Assembly: GCF_023518235.1 (NCBI RefSeq) | Contig: NZ_CP090423.1 | Span: forward strand, 2,046,001-2,110,000 | Source of the DNA: Stenotrophomonas maltophilia | Lineage (GTDB): Bacteria; Pseudomonadota; Gammaproteobacteria; Xanthomonadales; Xanthomonadaceae | Length of the DNA: 64,000 nt | Direction: 5' to 3' | Part shown: in pieces, positions 23,441 to 37,321 of the stretch | Layout: the number at the start of each line of letters is the position of its first letter | How positions within the stretch are numbered: position 1 is the stretch's first letter | Translations under genes and position numbers: made by a program | Notes under the pieces: generated by a model | Database searches by the model: none | The model's input: the letters and a program-made list of their open reading frames with translations, nothing else | What the model was told of the DNA's origin: nothing

Positions 23441-25663
23441 CTAGAACTCTTCCCAGCCACCTGCATTGGCGGCCAACGTCTGCTCGATGCGTGGCGACAG
23501 CGTCGCCGGTCGTCGCACCGGCGCGATCGAGGCGGCCACTGCGGCAAGCGCGCGCGGAACCGATGTGGCCGCAGCAACCGCACCAGTACGGAACACGGCC
23601 ACGGCCTCGGACAGCAGGTTGGCCTGCTCCGCCATCGAGCGTGCGGCGGCACTGGCTTCTTCCACCAGCGCTGCATTCTGCTGCGTGGTCTCGTCCATCT
23701 GCACCACCGCCTGGTTGACCTGCTCAATGCCCGAACTCTGCTCCTGCGAGGCTGCGGAAATGTCGGCCATGATGTCGGTCACGCGCTGCACCGAGGCCAC
23801 GATCTCGCCCATGGTGGTGCCGGCCTGACGCACCAGTGCCGATCCATCGGCCACCTTGCCCACCGAATCCTCGATCAGCCCCTTGATTTCCTTGGCCGCC
23901 CCCGCCGAGCGCTGCGCCAGCGTGCGCACTTCGCTGGCCACCACCGCAAAGCCTCTGCCCTGCTCGCCGGCACGCGCGGCTTCCACTGCGGCGTTCAACG
24001 CCAGGATGTTGGTCTGGAAGGCGATGCCGTCGATGACGCTGATGATCTCGGCGATCTTCTTCGAAGCGGCTTCGATGGCGGACATGGTGGTCACCACCTG
24101 GCCGACCACATCGCCGCCCTGCGTCGCCACGCCATGCGCGCCGATGGCCAGGTGGTTGGCCTGGCGCGCGTGCTCGGCGTTCTGCTTGACGGTGGACGTC
24201 AGCTCCTCCATCGATGCGGCGGTCTCTTCCAGGTTGGCCGCCTGCTGCTCGGTGCGCCGCGACAGGTCGGTATTGCCGGCGGCGATCTCGCCTGCGGCCA
24301 GAGTGATGCTCGATGCACTGGACTGGATGCGCCCGACGATCTGCTTGAGCTGATCGACGGTGGCGTTGCAGTCGTCCCGCATGCGCGCGAACACGCCATG
24401 GAAGTCACCTTCCATGCGCACGGTCAGGTCGCCGCGCGAGATCGCCTGCAGCAGGGTCGAGACCTGTACCAGATTCTCGTCGGTGGTCTGCATCAGCCGG
24501 TTCAGCCCGGCCACCATGTCACCAAACTCGTAGGAGAAGCGCGCTTCATCACCGCGCTGGCTGAAATCGCCGGCGGCCGCTGCAGTCGCCAGCCGGCGGA
24601 TCTCGCCATTGATCGCCGACAGGCTGCGCTTGGTCTCGTCCATGGCCTGGGTGATCGCCGCCTTCTCGCCCGGCAACGGATCCATGTCCACCGACAGGTC
24701 ACCGCGCGCGTAGTGCTTCATCACTTCGATCAAGCGGTTCTGCACCTGTACGTGCGAGCCCACCAGGGCATTGGTCTCGCGCACCATGCGTCCGTAGTCG
24801 CCCGGGAACGCGCTCTCGTCCATGCGATAGCTGAGACTTCCCGCATCGTGCTGGCGGGCCAGCTCGCCCTGTGCCGCCATCACCGCCTGCACCTGGGCCT
24901 GCATGCGCTGCATAGACTTCAGCAGCTGGGTCACCTCATCGTTGCCCGAGGCGTCGATGGCAGTGTCCAGGCGTCCGCTGGCGATACCGTCGGCCAGCTT
25001 CACCGCCCCCGCCAACGGGCGGGTCAGGCTGCGGGTGATCGCCCAGGCCGCCAATGACCCCAGCAGCAGGCTCAGTGCACCAAATACCATCGACAGCGTG
25101 CCGGTCCAGGCCTCGGTGGCGCGATACTCTTCGCGGCTGCGCGCGGTCAGCGATTCCTGGTGGCGCAGCAGCGCGGAAATGGATTCATTCCACGCTGTCG
25201 CCAGACCATGCTCGGCCAGCAGTTCCCGGGCGGCACCGTCGAAATCACCGGCCTTCATGCGTGCATGCAGCTGACCGGTGGAAACCTCGGTAGCCTTGCG
25301 CGCCGCCTCGATTCTCGCCACCAGCGTATCGCCGGTAGCGTCGCGCGGAATCTTGACGTAACGCGCCCATATACCGTCGTAGGTATGCGACAGCTGCAGG
25401 GCCTGCTGATAATCCTTGTCGAAATCCTCGCCGCGCTTGATCACCATCAACCGCCGGTGCATCAGCATCGCGTTGTTGGTATCGAGCATGTCGTTCAACA
25501 GCCGCATCTTCACCATGTTCACGTCCACCACCTTTCCGAACTGGGCGGACTTGAGGTGATTTCCGTACAGCACCAGGCCGACAATGGCCAGAATGAACAG
25601 GAGCAGCAGACCAAACCCGGCCCCCAGCCGGGAACCCACACGGAGGTTGCGTAAGGCGAGCAT
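23441..25663 (-). CDS. Methyl-accepting chemotaxis protein
   Basis: A 740-residue chemoreceptor. An N-terminal helix ([20 protein letters not shown]), a four-helix-bundle sensor domain of about 150 residues, a second membrane helix, HAMP-type regions in tandem and a C-terminal signalling domain. The hairpin tip [23 protein letters not shown] is the CheA/CheW contact. The protein ends in GGWEEF, which fits the xWxxF pentapeptide that tethers CheR and CheB. The start at 25663 has AAGGG 7 bases upstream; ATG 25681 adds six residues. No cytochrome or PAS sensor is present, so it likely senses small ligands in the periplasm. Confidence 0.92.
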   Translation of the reverse strand: MLALRNLRVGSRLGAGFGLLLLFILAIVGLVLYGNHLKSAQFGKVVDVNMVKMRLLNDMLDTNNAMLMHRRLMVIKRGEDFDKDYQQALQLSHTYDGIWARYVKIPRDATGDTLVARIEAARKATEVSTGQLHARMKAGDFDGAARELLAEHGLATAWNESISALLRHQESLTARSREEYRATEAWTGTLSMVFGALSLLLGSLAAWAITRSLTRPLAGAVKLADGIASGRLDTAIDASGNDEVTQLLKSMQRMQAQVQAVMAAQGELARQHDAGSLSYRMDESAFPGDYGRMVRETNALVGSHVQVQNRLIEVMKHYARGDLSVDMDPLPGEKAAITQAMDETKRSLSAINGEIRRLATAAAAGDFSQRGDEARFSYEFGDMVAGLNRLMQTTDENLVQVSTLLQAISRGDLTVRMEGDFHGVFARMRDDCNATVDQLKQIVGRIQSSASSITLAAGEIAAGNTDLSRRTEQQAANLEETAASMEELTSTVKQNAEHARQANHLAIGAHGVATQGGDVVGQVVTTMSAIEAASKKIAEIISVIDGIAFQTNILALNAAVEAARAGEQGRGFAVVASEVRTLAQRSAGAAKEIKGLIEDSVGKVADGSALVRQAGTTMGEIVASVQRVTDIMADISAASQEQSSGIEQVNQAVVQMDETTQQNAALVEEASAAARSMAEQANLLSEAVAVFRTGAVAAATSVPRALAAVAASIAPVRRPATLSPRIEQTLAANAGGWEEF

Positions 25664-26029
25664 CTCAATTCCCTTGATCATGGCCGTACGATCGATGGCG
25701 GCGTGACCGGGAGAATCTTTAAGAGATTTTCTTCATATACCTTCAAGAATATCCTGAACTGTGCGGAGCGGCCTGGGAAATACCCCTGATACCCGCATTC
25801 ATAATGCCAGGTAATACCCTTGAGACGGATACCGGGAATCCCCGACGGGCGATCGCCGTGGAGGGGCCCACCGGCCCTCGGCAGATCGCGCGGGCAGCGG
25901 CCTGATGCGCCTTGCGGCCCGGCATCGGTACCGGCACCCGGGTGCCCCAGCAGTTACCATGGACGGCCCTGTCCCTGCTCCGCCGCCGCAGCCTTCCGGC
26001 GCGGCCGGATGCCCCGATCCACGAGTCCC
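25664..26029. other. Intergenic region between divergent MCP gene and mutS
   Basis: About 366 bases without a convincing gene. The first 90 bases are AT-rich (for example CTTTAAGAGATTTTCTTCATATA near 25720, shown in part) and probably hold the MCP promoter on the minus strand. Between 25770 and 25830 the motif AATACCC occurs three times, two of them in GGTAATACCC/GGAAATACCC context. The remainder is GC-rich and precedes mutS without an obvious -10 box. Confidence 0.5.
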
Positions 26030-28621
<2,592 letters not shown>

Positions 28622-28629
28622 CCCAGGGC

Positions 28630-28652
28630 CGCCGGGCAGGGCCCGGCGCTAC
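28630..28652 (-). repeat. SMAG (GTAG) palindrome
   Basis: On the minus strand it starts GTAGCGCCGGGCC and pairs with the complementary arm. It lies 9 bases downstream of the mutS stop and probably acts as its terminator. Confidence 0.7.
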
Positions 28653-28755
28653 CGGTCGACACGGCGCCCGCCCGGGCGCCATGAACCCTTCGCATTGCCG
28701 TCGTGTACCCGGCGTTATGCTCGGGCAGTCCTTCCTTCACCGAACGGAGACTGCC

Positions 28756-29355
28756 ATGAACACCGAATCGCTTGCTGCATCCCTCTTCCAGCAGCTGCAG
28801 CAGGGCCAAGGCCTGCAGCAGGTGTCCCAGCAACTCGGCCTGGACAGCAGCCAGACCACCCAGGCTGTCGGCAGCGCCCTGCCCCTGCTGCTCGGCGCGA
28901 TGGGGCAGAACGCCAGTGAGCCACAGGGCGCGCAGTCGCTGCTCAACGCGTTGCAGCGCGACCACAGCGGTGGCGGCGGCTTCGACCTGGGCGGCATCCT
29001 GGGCGCGGTGATGGGCGGCGGTGGCAGCGGCGCCACCGATGGCGCCGGCATCCTCGGCCACGTGTTCGGTGGCCAGCAACCGCAGGCGGCACAACTGCTC
29101 GGGCAGAAGACCGGCCTCGACAGCGGCACCTCGGGCAAGCTGCTGGCGATCCTCGCCCCCATCGTGATGTCCTTCCTGGCCCAACGCTTCGCCCAGGGCG
29201 GCAACGCAGGCCAGCTGAGCCAGGCACTGGGCCAGGAAACGCAACAGTCCGGCGGCATCGGCAGCCTGCTCGGCGGCGTACTGGACCAGGACGGCGACGG
29301 CCAGTTCGGAGCCAGCGATCTGATGAAGCTGGGCGCGGGCCTGCTCAAGCGCTGA
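28756..29355 (+). CDS. DUF937 (YidB-like) protein
   Basis: A 199-residue protein rich in Gln, Gly, Leu and Ala. The N-terminal half has LGLDSSQTTQAVGSALPLLL, followed by a glycine-rich linker (GGGGFDLGGILGAVMGGGGSG) and a second half ending LDQDGDGQFGASDLMKLGAGLL, which looks like an EF-hand-type loop (DQDGDGQFGASD). This is the DUF937/YidB pattern, function unknown. ATG 28756 follows an AACGGAG ribosome site. A calcium-binding function for the DxDxDG loop is an inference. Confidence 0.82.
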   Translation: MNTESLAASLFQQLQQGQGLQQVSQQLGLDSSQTTQAVGSALPLLLGAMGQNASEPQGAQSLLNALQRDHSGGGGFDLGGILGAVMGGGGSGATDGAGILGHVFGGQQPQAAQLLGQKTGLDSGTSGKLLAILAPIVMSFLAQRFAQGGNAGQLSQALGQETQQSGGIGSLLGGVLDQDGDGQFGASDLMKLGAGLLKR

Positions 29356-29381
29356 TCACGCACAGGCGTCCGCGGCCATCT

Positions 29382-29396
29382 ATAGGCATCCACTAT
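29382..29396. promoter_or_regulatory. Candidate OxyR half-site upstream of katG
   Basis: ATAG-N7-CTAT is present exactly (ATAGGCATCCACTAT), which is one half of the four-element OxyR recognition pattern. The second half is poorly matched. It lies about 100 bp before the katG start, a usual position for OxyR activation of catalase genes under peroxide stress. Confidence 0.5.
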
Positions 29397-29491
29397 CGCA
29401 GCGGTTGAATCAATCGAATTTACCCATCGGTAGGCGCCGCCTATGGTGGTCAGGCCTCCCCCGATTCCACCTTTCGCCAGTCCACAGGTAG

Positions 29492-31735
<2,244 letters not shown>

Positions 31736-31744
31736 CGTGCCTCG

Positions 31745-31851
31745 GTAGGTGCCAACCTTGGTTGGCACACCCAATCGCCCACCAAGGTGGGCGACTACCA
31801 GAGCGATCCGACGGCGGCCATGAACCGGTAGATGCCAACCTTGGTTGGCAT
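31745..31851. repeat. Cluster of three SMAG palindromes after katG
   Basis: Elements at 31745-31768 (plus), 31777-31798 (minus) and 31828-31851 (plus) share the GTAG start and TTGGTTGGCA/ACCTTGGTGGGC-type arms. The first and third are nearly identical (TGCCAACCTTGGTTGGCA). They fill the gap between katG and the convergent glycosidase gene. Confidence 0.8.
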
Positions 31852-31871
31852 GCGGCGCAGCGGCGGCGTTC

Positions 31872-33065
31872 TCAACGCGCCCCGTCTTTCAACCGTTGCA
31901 GGATCGGCGCGAACAGCGGCGCCTGCATCGAACGCGGTGGCTGCACAGGCTCACCCTTCTCCACCGCCTGCCAGTACGAGCCCGGCAGCGCCGTGTCGCC
32001 CAGCTCATAGTCCATGCCGTCCCAACCATCTTCGCGGAAGGCGTAGAACGCCCAGTGAACCCGCTGCTGCTCGGCCACGGCCAGCACGTCGCGCAGATAG
32101 CGGGCACAGTCCGGCCAGCGCCGCATGCAGCCGAACTCACCGATTACCATGCGGTTGGCGCCGATGCCGTGGGTCCTGGCCCAGTTCATCGGCTGCTGCA
32201 GGTACGCCTGCACGCGCGCGGCATCCCAGCGTTCACTGTGCTCACCGAACGGCACCAGGCCCGGATACCGGTACGGCGTGGCGCGCTTCTGGTTCGGCGC
32301 ACTGGTCGCCGCATACGGCTCGTACATGTGCACGCTGTAGAGCAGCCGGGTATCGGCCAACGGCGCTGGCCAGTAGTTGAATCCATCGGCGGCGGCATAC
32401 CAGCCCGCATCCAGCATCAACGGCATGTCCGCATCGACCTCGCGGATGCTGGCGATCAGCGCCGAGTAGAAGCGGCGCAGATCGCGCGGACCGTCCTGCA
32501 CACCGGCATACCACTGCCGCATGGCATCGGTCGAGGCATGTTCGGCCAGGCCTGCACCGTACTCCGGCACCGGCTCATTGATCAGATTGTAGGCCGCCAG
32601 CGCGGGATGCCCCTTCAATGCCGTGGCCAGGTCATGCCAGAAGCGCTGCGCAGGCAGATGGTTGTCCATCGACTGCCACAGCCGCTGGTCGACCACGCCA
32701 TTGTTCTTCTGCTTCCAGCGCAGCAGGGGCAGCGACAACGGCACCAGTACCACCTTCAGGCCCGAGGCATTGGCGTCATCCAGCGCACGCCGCAGGATGG
32801 CCACGTCGGCCTGCACCAGCCCCTGATAGCGATCGGCATCGCCCATCAGGAAGTCGCGGCCGCCGGCACTTTTCCACTTGTCCGGGCTCAGCCGGACCCA
32901 GGTCGCGCCGGTATCCCGCAGCGCCTGGAAGTAGGCACGGTCAGGCGGGTTCTCGTTGAAGCTGTTGCCACCGCGCTGCGGCGTATCCCAGAAGGTGATG
33001 TCGGCGGCGAACACCGGGGCAGCGGTGGCGAGGGCCAGGCACAACAGGCAATGGCGCAGCAACAT
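31872..33065 (-). CDS. Secreted glycoside hydrolase family 5 (cellulase-like)
   Basis: A 397-residue protein with signal peptide MLLRHCLLCLALATAAPVFA. The GH5 TIM barrel is visible: acid/base Glu in AYNLINEPVPEY, a VHMYEPYA strand end, nucleophile Glu in MVIGEFGCMRRW, and WAFYAFREDGWDGMDYELGD near the end. The start at 33065 has GGAAG 6 bases upstream; ATG 33089 adds eight residues before the signal peptide. It cleaves beta-1,4-linked polysaccharide, perhaps plant cell wall or bacterial exopolysaccharide; the linkage cannot be decided by eye. Confidence 0.88.
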   Translation of the reverse strand: MLLRHCLLCLALATAAPVFAADITFWDTPQRGGNSFNENPPDRAYFQALRDTGATWVRLSPDKWKSAGGRDFLMGDADRYQGLVQADVAILRRALDDANASGLKVVLVPLSLPLLRWKQKNNGVVDQRLWQSMDNHLPAQRFWHDLATALKGHPALAAYNLINEPVPEYGAGLAEHASTDAMRQWYAGVQDGPRDLRRFYSALIASIREVDADMPLMLDAGWYAAADGFNYWPAPLADTRLLYSVHMYEPYAATSAPNQKRATPYRYPGLVPFGEHSERWDAARVQAYLQQPMNWARTHGIGANRMVIGEFGCMRRWPDCARYLRDVLAVAEQQRVHWAFYAFREDGWDGMDYELGDTALPGSYWQAVEKGEPVQPPRSMQAPLFAPILQRLKDGAR

Positions 33066-33143
33066 GGCGATCTTCCATGACAGGAACACCCGACCCTGCC
33101 CGATGCAGACCCAATGATGGCTGACCGGAACCCTGCCGGCGCG

Positions 33144-33551
33144 TCACAGCGCGTCGATGTCACCCAGGGCGCGGATCAATCGCCGCGCACGCTTGTCCGG
33201 TTTGTGCTCCGGCGGCTGGAACCCGTCACGAGCGGCCATGCGCAGCGCCCGCTGTTCGGCGCGCCGGGCCCTGGAGGCCTCGCTCTCGGCATACAGCTGC
33301 TGCGCCACCGGTGCCGGGCCGCGCTGATCGCTCAGGCCCAGCACCTGGATCTCGAAATGCTCCTCGCCGCGATCCACCTGCAGCTGCTCGCCCACGCGCA
33401 CCGCGCGCGAGGATTTCGGGCGCTGCCCGGCCACGCTGACCTTGCCGGTTTCGATGGCCTGCTTGGCCAGGCTGCGGGTCTTGAAAAAACGGGCCGCCCA
33501 CAACCAGATGTCCAGGCGGACACTGGGCGACAGCGGGGAAAGCTCGGGCAT
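33144..33551 (-). CDS. hslR: Heat shock protein 15, S4 RNA-binding
   Basis: A 135-residue protein with an N-terminal S4 domain (VRLDIWLWAARFFKTRSLAKQAIETGKVSV) and a basic C-terminal tail. HslR binds free 50S subunits that carry a nascent chain after stalled or heat-disrupted translation and helps recycle them. Length and sequence fit the family. It lies 9 bp from the small lipoprotein gene on the same strand. Confidence 0.9.
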   Translation of the reverse strand: MPELSPLSPSVRLDIWLWAARFFKTRSLAKQAIETGKVSVAGQRPKSSRAVRVGEQLQVDRGEEHFEIQVLGLSDQRGPAPVAQQLYAESEASRARRAEQRALRMAARDGFQPPEHKPDKRARRLIRALGDIDAL

Positions 33552-33560
33552 GTGGCGAAA

Positions 33561-33800
33561 CTACTCCGGTGGCTTGTTCAAAGGACGCGGATTTTCCGGG
33601 TCGACACGGCAGCCGGTGCCACCGATCAAGGGCCGCACGCCGGACGCCAGATCCTGGCGCTGGCTGCCCACCAGGCATTCGGGTCGGTCGGTCGGCCGGA
33701 TCTGGGTATCACCCAACCGGTCGTCCATCGAACATGCGGCCAGTACGGCGCCGATCAAGGCCAGCACTACGCGCCACGTCACCTGCAGTCGTTGATGCAT
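33561..33800 (-). CDS. Small predicted lipoprotein
   Basis: A 79-residue protein with a hydrophobic N-terminus and lipobox LAAC (Cys at about residue 23). The mature part is polar and proline-rich, with CLVG and GTGCRV cysteines. The ATG at 33800 has a GGGATGTGGCA leader; the frame continues upstream to a TTG at 33815. No function recognised. It lies directly before hslR with a short gap and may share its transcript. Confidence 0.65.
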   Translation of the reverse strand: MHQRLQVTWRVVLALIGAVLAACSMDDRLGDTQIRPTDRPECLVGSQRQDLASGVRPLIGGTGCRVDPENPRPLNKPPE

Positions 33801-33862
33801 TGCCACATCCCGCAAACCGGCTTGGTGCTAGTGTGCGCCTCCCGGGATTCGATCACCACTCC

Positions 33863-35323
33863 ATGGCCAAAGCGCCGCTTGACCTGACCTCCGGCCCGAT
33901 CGGCCGCAGTCTCCTGCTGTTCTCCCTGCCGATCCTGGCAGGCAACATCGCGCAGTCGCTGAACGGCTCGGTGAACGCGGTCTGGGTGGGGCGCTTCCTT
34001 GGCGAGGCGGCGCTGACCGCCACCGCGAACGCCAACAACATCATGTTCTTCCTGATCGGCTCGGTGTTCGGCTTCGGCATGGCCTCCACCATCCTGATCG
34101 GCCAGGCCATGGGTGCGCGCGACATCGCCCAGGCGCGGCGTGTGGTCGGCACCAGCGCCACGTTCTTCATCGGGCTGTCGGTGATCATCGCCATCGCCGG
34201 CTGGTTCATGGCCCACCCGCTGCTGGCCGCGATGGGCACGCCGGCCGCCTCGTTGCCCCTGGCCGAGGCCTACCTGCAGATCATCTTCCTGGCGATGCCG
34301 ACGCTGTATGCGTTCGCCTTCCTTACTGCCGCGCTGCGCGGTGCCGGTGATTCGCGCACGCCGTTCCGCTTCCTGATGGTGTCGGTGGTCCTGGACATCG
34401 TGCTCAACCCCCTGCTGATCTTCGGCGTGGGCCCGCTGCCTGCGCTCGGCATCGCCGGCTCGGCCTGGGCCACCCTGGTCGCGCAGACGCTGTCACTGGC
34501 CGGCCTGCTGCTGTACATGCGGCACAAGCGCCACAGCCTGTGGCTGGGCCGTGCCGACATGCACCTGTTCAAGCTCGACCTGACCATCCTCAAGGCGCTG
34601 GTGGTGAAGGGCGTGCCGATGGGCTTCCAGATGGTGCTGATCTCGCTGTCGATCATCCTGTTGATGACCATGGTCAACCAGTACGGCACCGACACCGCCG
34701 CCGGTTATGGCGCTGCGCTGCAGCTGTGGAACTACCTGCAGATGCCGGCGATGGCGATCGGCGCCGCCTGTTCGTCGATGGCCGCGCAGAACGTCGGCGC
34801 GCAGCGCTGGGACCGCGTGCGCGGCACCGCGCGCCAGGGCGTGCTGTTCAACTTCCTGCTGACCGGTGCGCTGATCCTGCCGCTGGTGGTGTTCGACCGG
34901 CAGCTGTTGGCCCTGTTCCTGCCGCCGGCCAGCCAGGCGCTGGAGACGGCCCGGCACCTGAATCACGTGGTGATCGGCTCGTTCCTGTTCTTCGGCGTCA
35001 GCTTCGTGATCTCCGGCGTTGTGCGCTCTACCGGCGCGGTGATCGCCCCGCTGCTGATCCTGGCTGCGTCGCTGTGGGGCGTGCGCGTGCCGTTCGCCGA
35101 ACTGCTGCAGCCCTACTGGGGCGCCGATGCGATCTGGTGGAGTTTCCCGGTCAGTTCGCTGGTCTCGATGCTGCTCTCGCTGGCCTATTACCGTTGGGGC
35201 GGTTGGCGCAAGGCAAAGATGATGGGCGCCCCGTCGCACGCCGAAGAGCTGGCCACGCCCTCGGAAATCCCCGCCTGCCCGCCCTCGCCGGTGGCCGACC
35301 CGGATGCCGCACCGCCACGGTAG
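33863..35323 (+). CDS. MATE-family efflux transporter
   Basis: A 486-residue membrane protein with about twelve helices in two repeats. The PLDLTSGPIGRSLLLFSLPI start, NGSVNAVWVGRFLGEAAL in helix 2 and the equivalent LQLWNYLQMPAMAIGAACSSM in the second half are typical of the MATE (multidrug and toxin extrusion) family, which exports cationic drugs using Na+ or H+ gradients. The start at 33863 begins MAKAPL; the frame extends upstream through the lipoprotein gene on the other strand. The TAG stop is the GTAG of a SMAG repeat. Confidence 0.9.
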   Translation: MAKAPLDLTSGPIGRSLLLFSLPILAGNIAQSLNGSVNAVWVGRFLGEAALTATANANNIMFFLIGSVFGFGMASTILIGQAMGARDIAQARRVVGTSATFFIGLSVIIAIAGWFMAHPLLAAMGTPAASLPLAEAYLQIIFLAMPTLYAFAFLTAALRGAGDSRTPFRFLMVSVVLDIVLNPLLIFGVGPLPALGIAGSAWATLVAQTLSLAGLLLYMRHKRHSLWLGRADMHLFKLDLTILKALVVKGVPMGFQMVLISLSIILLMTMVNQYGTDTAAGYGAALQLWNYLQMPAMAIGAACSSMAAQNVGAQRWDRVRGTARQGVLFNFLLTGALILPLVVFDRQLLALFLPPASQALETARHLNHVVIGSFLFFGVSFVISGVVRSTGAVIAPLLILAASLWGVRVPFAELLQPYWGADAIWWSFPVSSLVSMLLSLAYYRWGGWRKAKMMGAPSHAEELATPSEIPACPPSPVADPDAAPPR

Positions 35324-35346
35324 TGCCCGCCACTGGCCGGCGCTAC
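35320..35346. repeat. SMAG palindrome joining two convergent stop codons
   Basis: GTAGTGCCCGCCACTGGCCGGCGCTAC, 27 bases, given in split form: GTAG start at 35320, CTAC end at 35346. The plus-strand TAG (35321-35323) ends the MATE gene and the minus-strand TAG (35343-35345) ends the DUF1801 gene. Confidence 0.75.
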
Positions 35347-35750
35347 CGCTTCTTCTTTGCCGCGTTGTACTTCGCTGCTTCACGCAGCAAGGCCTTCAAC
35401 GCAGGCGCATTGGGCATCGCGCCTTCATGGATGTCGATTGCGCGCCGGGTGTTGCCGTCCAGGCTGGCGTTGAACAGGCCCTTCGGGTCCGGCAGCGCGG
35501 CGCCGTGGGCGAAGGTGAGTTTCACCGCCTGCTTGTAGGTTTCGCCGGTGCACAGGATGCCGTCCTGCTCCCACACCGGCGTGCCGCGCCACTTCCACGT
35601 TTCCTGCACGTCCGGCAGTGCTTCATGGATCAGCGCACGCACGCGTGCCAGTGTTTCGCCGCGCCAGTCAGCCAGCTCGGCAATCCGTGCATCGATCAGT
35701 TCGGCGGCCGGTGTGCCGGCATCGGCAGGGTTGGGCGCATGGGTGGCCAT
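35343..35750 (-). CDS. DUF1801 (YdhG-like) protein
   Basis: A 135-residue cytosolic protein. The region TWKWRGTPVWEQDGILCTGETYKQAVKLTFAHGA matches the DUF1801/YdhG fold (a small alpha/beta domain with a conserved Trp-rich face). The KYNAAKKKR tail is basic. Function unknown in the family; some members are called iron-chaperone-like without strong proof. It is followed on the same strand by a second member of the family. Confidence 0.75.
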   Translation of the reverse strand: MATHAPNPADAGTPAAELIDARIAELADWRGETLARVRALIHEALPDVQETWKWRGTPVWEQDGILCTGETYKQAVKLTFAHGAALPDPKGLFNASLDGNTRRAIDIHEGAMPNAPALKALLREAAKYNAAKKKR

Positions 35751-35788
35751 CGGGGGCTCTCGTCGGCAAGGGGATGGGAATGTCGGGG

Positions 35789-36223
35789 TTACATCTGCTC
35801 TCCGGGCAGCGCGGCCGACTGCCGCACCCAGTCGAGGAACTGCGCTTCATCCAGCGGCGCATCTTCGGCGATGTGCAGGTAGCGGGTGTCGGCACTGCGT
35901 GACGACTCGGGCGGCACCGGCGTCAGTGTCGTGCCGCGGAAGAACGCCACCTTGATGTAGCGGGTGAAGCAGTGGAAGCTGAGGAACCAGCCCGCGCCCG
36001 GCGCAACCGCATACATCGGCGAGTTCCATTTCACGGCTTTGTGCACGCCCGGAACGGCCTGGCCGAGCAGCGCATCCAGCTGCACACCGATCGGCCGCTT
36101 CCAGCCGGGCATCGCGGCGATATAGGCCTGCACGGGAGCATCGCCCTCGCCCTTGGCGATCTGCGGGTTGCCGCCGGACAGCAGCCTGGGCACGGCGGCC
36201 GGTGCGGTTCGCTTGGCAGGCAT
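35789..36223 (-). CDS. DUF1801 protein, second copy
   Basis: A 144-residue relative of the neighbouring gene, with VQAYIAAMPGWKRPIGVQLDALL and AVKWNSPMYAVAPGAGWFLSFHCFTRYIKVAFFRG as the family core. It has a His/Cys-containing core segment and ends ALPGEQM. The two genes lie 38 bp apart and are probably co-transcribed, so the pair may form a heterodimer. Function unknown. Confidence 0.78.
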   Translation of the reverse strand: MPAKRTAPAAVPRLLSGGNPQIAKGEGDAPVQAYIAAMPGWKRPIGVQLDALLGQAVPGVHKAVKWNSPMYAVAPGAGWFLSFHCFTRYIKVAFFRGTTLTPVPPESSRSADTRYLHIAEDAPLDEAQFLDWVRQSAALPGEQM

Positions 36224-36302
36224 CGCACGGCACCTCCATCGGGATGAGGCTGCAGACTAGCGCGGTCCGCGCCTGGCGGTCACGGCGCGGCGCGCCATCG
36301 GC

Positions 36303-36683
36303 TCAGTCCGCGCGCCGGGTCCGGAACTGCCGCCAGTCCGGCAGCTTGCGGTGGCGGCGCAGCGACCGCATCAGCGCCGCCATCACCACACCGAACAGGA
36401 CGCCGGCCAACAGACCGGCCGCCAGCAGCAGCGCCAGCGGGCGCTCGCTGCCCTGCCACAGCATCAGCCACATCAGGGCGGTCCAGAACAGCCCGAACAG
36501 CAGGCCCTGCACCAGCGCGTTGGTCGCAAAACCGGCCAGGATCGGCGGCGGCAGCACAATGCCCAGGCGCCACAGCAGGCGATGCAGCAGCGGCGCCGAC
36601 TGCGCACGCGCCAGCCCCCTGCCGTCGAGGAAGCGCAGCGCCGACTGGATCACGACGGGATAGCGCGGATTGATGTCGTTCAT
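36303..36683 (-). CDS. DUF6404-like small membrane protein
   Basis: A 126-residue protein with a soluble N-terminus (MNDINPRYPVVIQSALRFLDG) and two membrane helices (LVQGLLFGLFWTALMWLMLW and LALLLAAGLLAGVLFGVVMAAL) followed by a basic tail. The layout resembles DUF6404 proteins. The start at 36683 is the first Met outside the rplS terminator region; a longer frame would run through the terminator. Function unknown. Confidence 0.7.
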   Translation of the reverse strand: MNDINPRYPVVIQSALRFLDGRGLARAQSAPLLHRLLWRLGIVLPPPILAGFATNALVQGLLFGLFWTALMWLMLWQGSERPLALLLAAGLLAGVLFGVVMAALMRSLRRHRKLPDWRQFRTRRAD

Positions 36684-36720
36684 GGCCTGATCGTGGCCGA
36701 TGCGATGCCGGAAACGCAAA

Positions 36721-36740
36721 CGGCCACCCGAAGGTGGCCG
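36721..36740 (-). terminator. Terminator of rplS operon
   Basis: CGGCCACC-CGAA-GGTGGCCG forms an 8-bp stem with a UUCG loop on the minus strand, followed there by TTTGCGTTT. It lies 26 bases after the rplS stop. Confidence 0.75.
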
Positions 36741-36765
36741 TCGCGGCAACAACCGAAGTTGTTTA

Positions 36766-37167
36766 TCAGGCCTTTTCGGCCAGACGGGCAGCCTTGGCGG
36801 CAGCAGCGGCAGCCAGGTCTTCCTTGATGCGGGCAGCCTTGCCTTCCAGGCCACGCAGGTAGTACAGCTTGCCGGCGCGGACCTTACCACGACGCTTCAC
36901 TTCGACCGAGTCGATGATGGCGCTGTGGGTCTGGAACACGCGCTCGACGCCGTAGCCGTGCGAGATCTTGCGCACGGTGAACGAGGAGTTCAGGCCGGCG
37001 TTCTTGGTGGCGATGACAACGCCTTCGTAGGCCTGCACGCGCTCGCGGCTGCCTTCCTTCACCTTCACGTTGACGACAACGGTGTCGCCCTGGCTGAACT
37101 TCGGCAGTTCACGGGTGATCTGGGCGGATTCGAATTCCGCGACGATGGACTTGTTCAGCTTGCTCAT
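36766..37167 (-). CDS. rplS: 50S ribosomal protein L19
   Basis: A 133-residue L19 with the conserved [20 protein letters not shown] core, [27 protein letters not shown] and [30 protein letters not shown]. It sits at the 30S-50S interface. An Ala-rich tail ([14 protein letters not shown]) is a group-specific extension. It ends the rpsP-rimM-trmD-rplS operon; a 154-bp gap before it leaves room for a separate promoter. Confidence 0.97.
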   Translation of the reverse strand: MSKLNKSIVAEFESAQITRELPKFSQGDTVVVNVKVKEGSRERVQAYEGVVIATKNAGLNSSFTVRKISHGYGVERVFQTHSAIIDSVEVKRRGKVRAGKLYYLRGLEGKAARIKEDLAAAAAAKAARLAEKA

Positions 37168-37321
37168 GGGTTACACCGATTCTTGTTCGGGTGGGCGTGT
37201 CGTATCGACAACGTAGGCTCATGCAGTCACCGGACTGTGCTGCACGTTTGTTTTGGGTACTGCGCACGCCGGCCGGGGCCGACGGGAATTGGCCATCATA
37301 GCCGATAAAGCCAGCCTTGCG

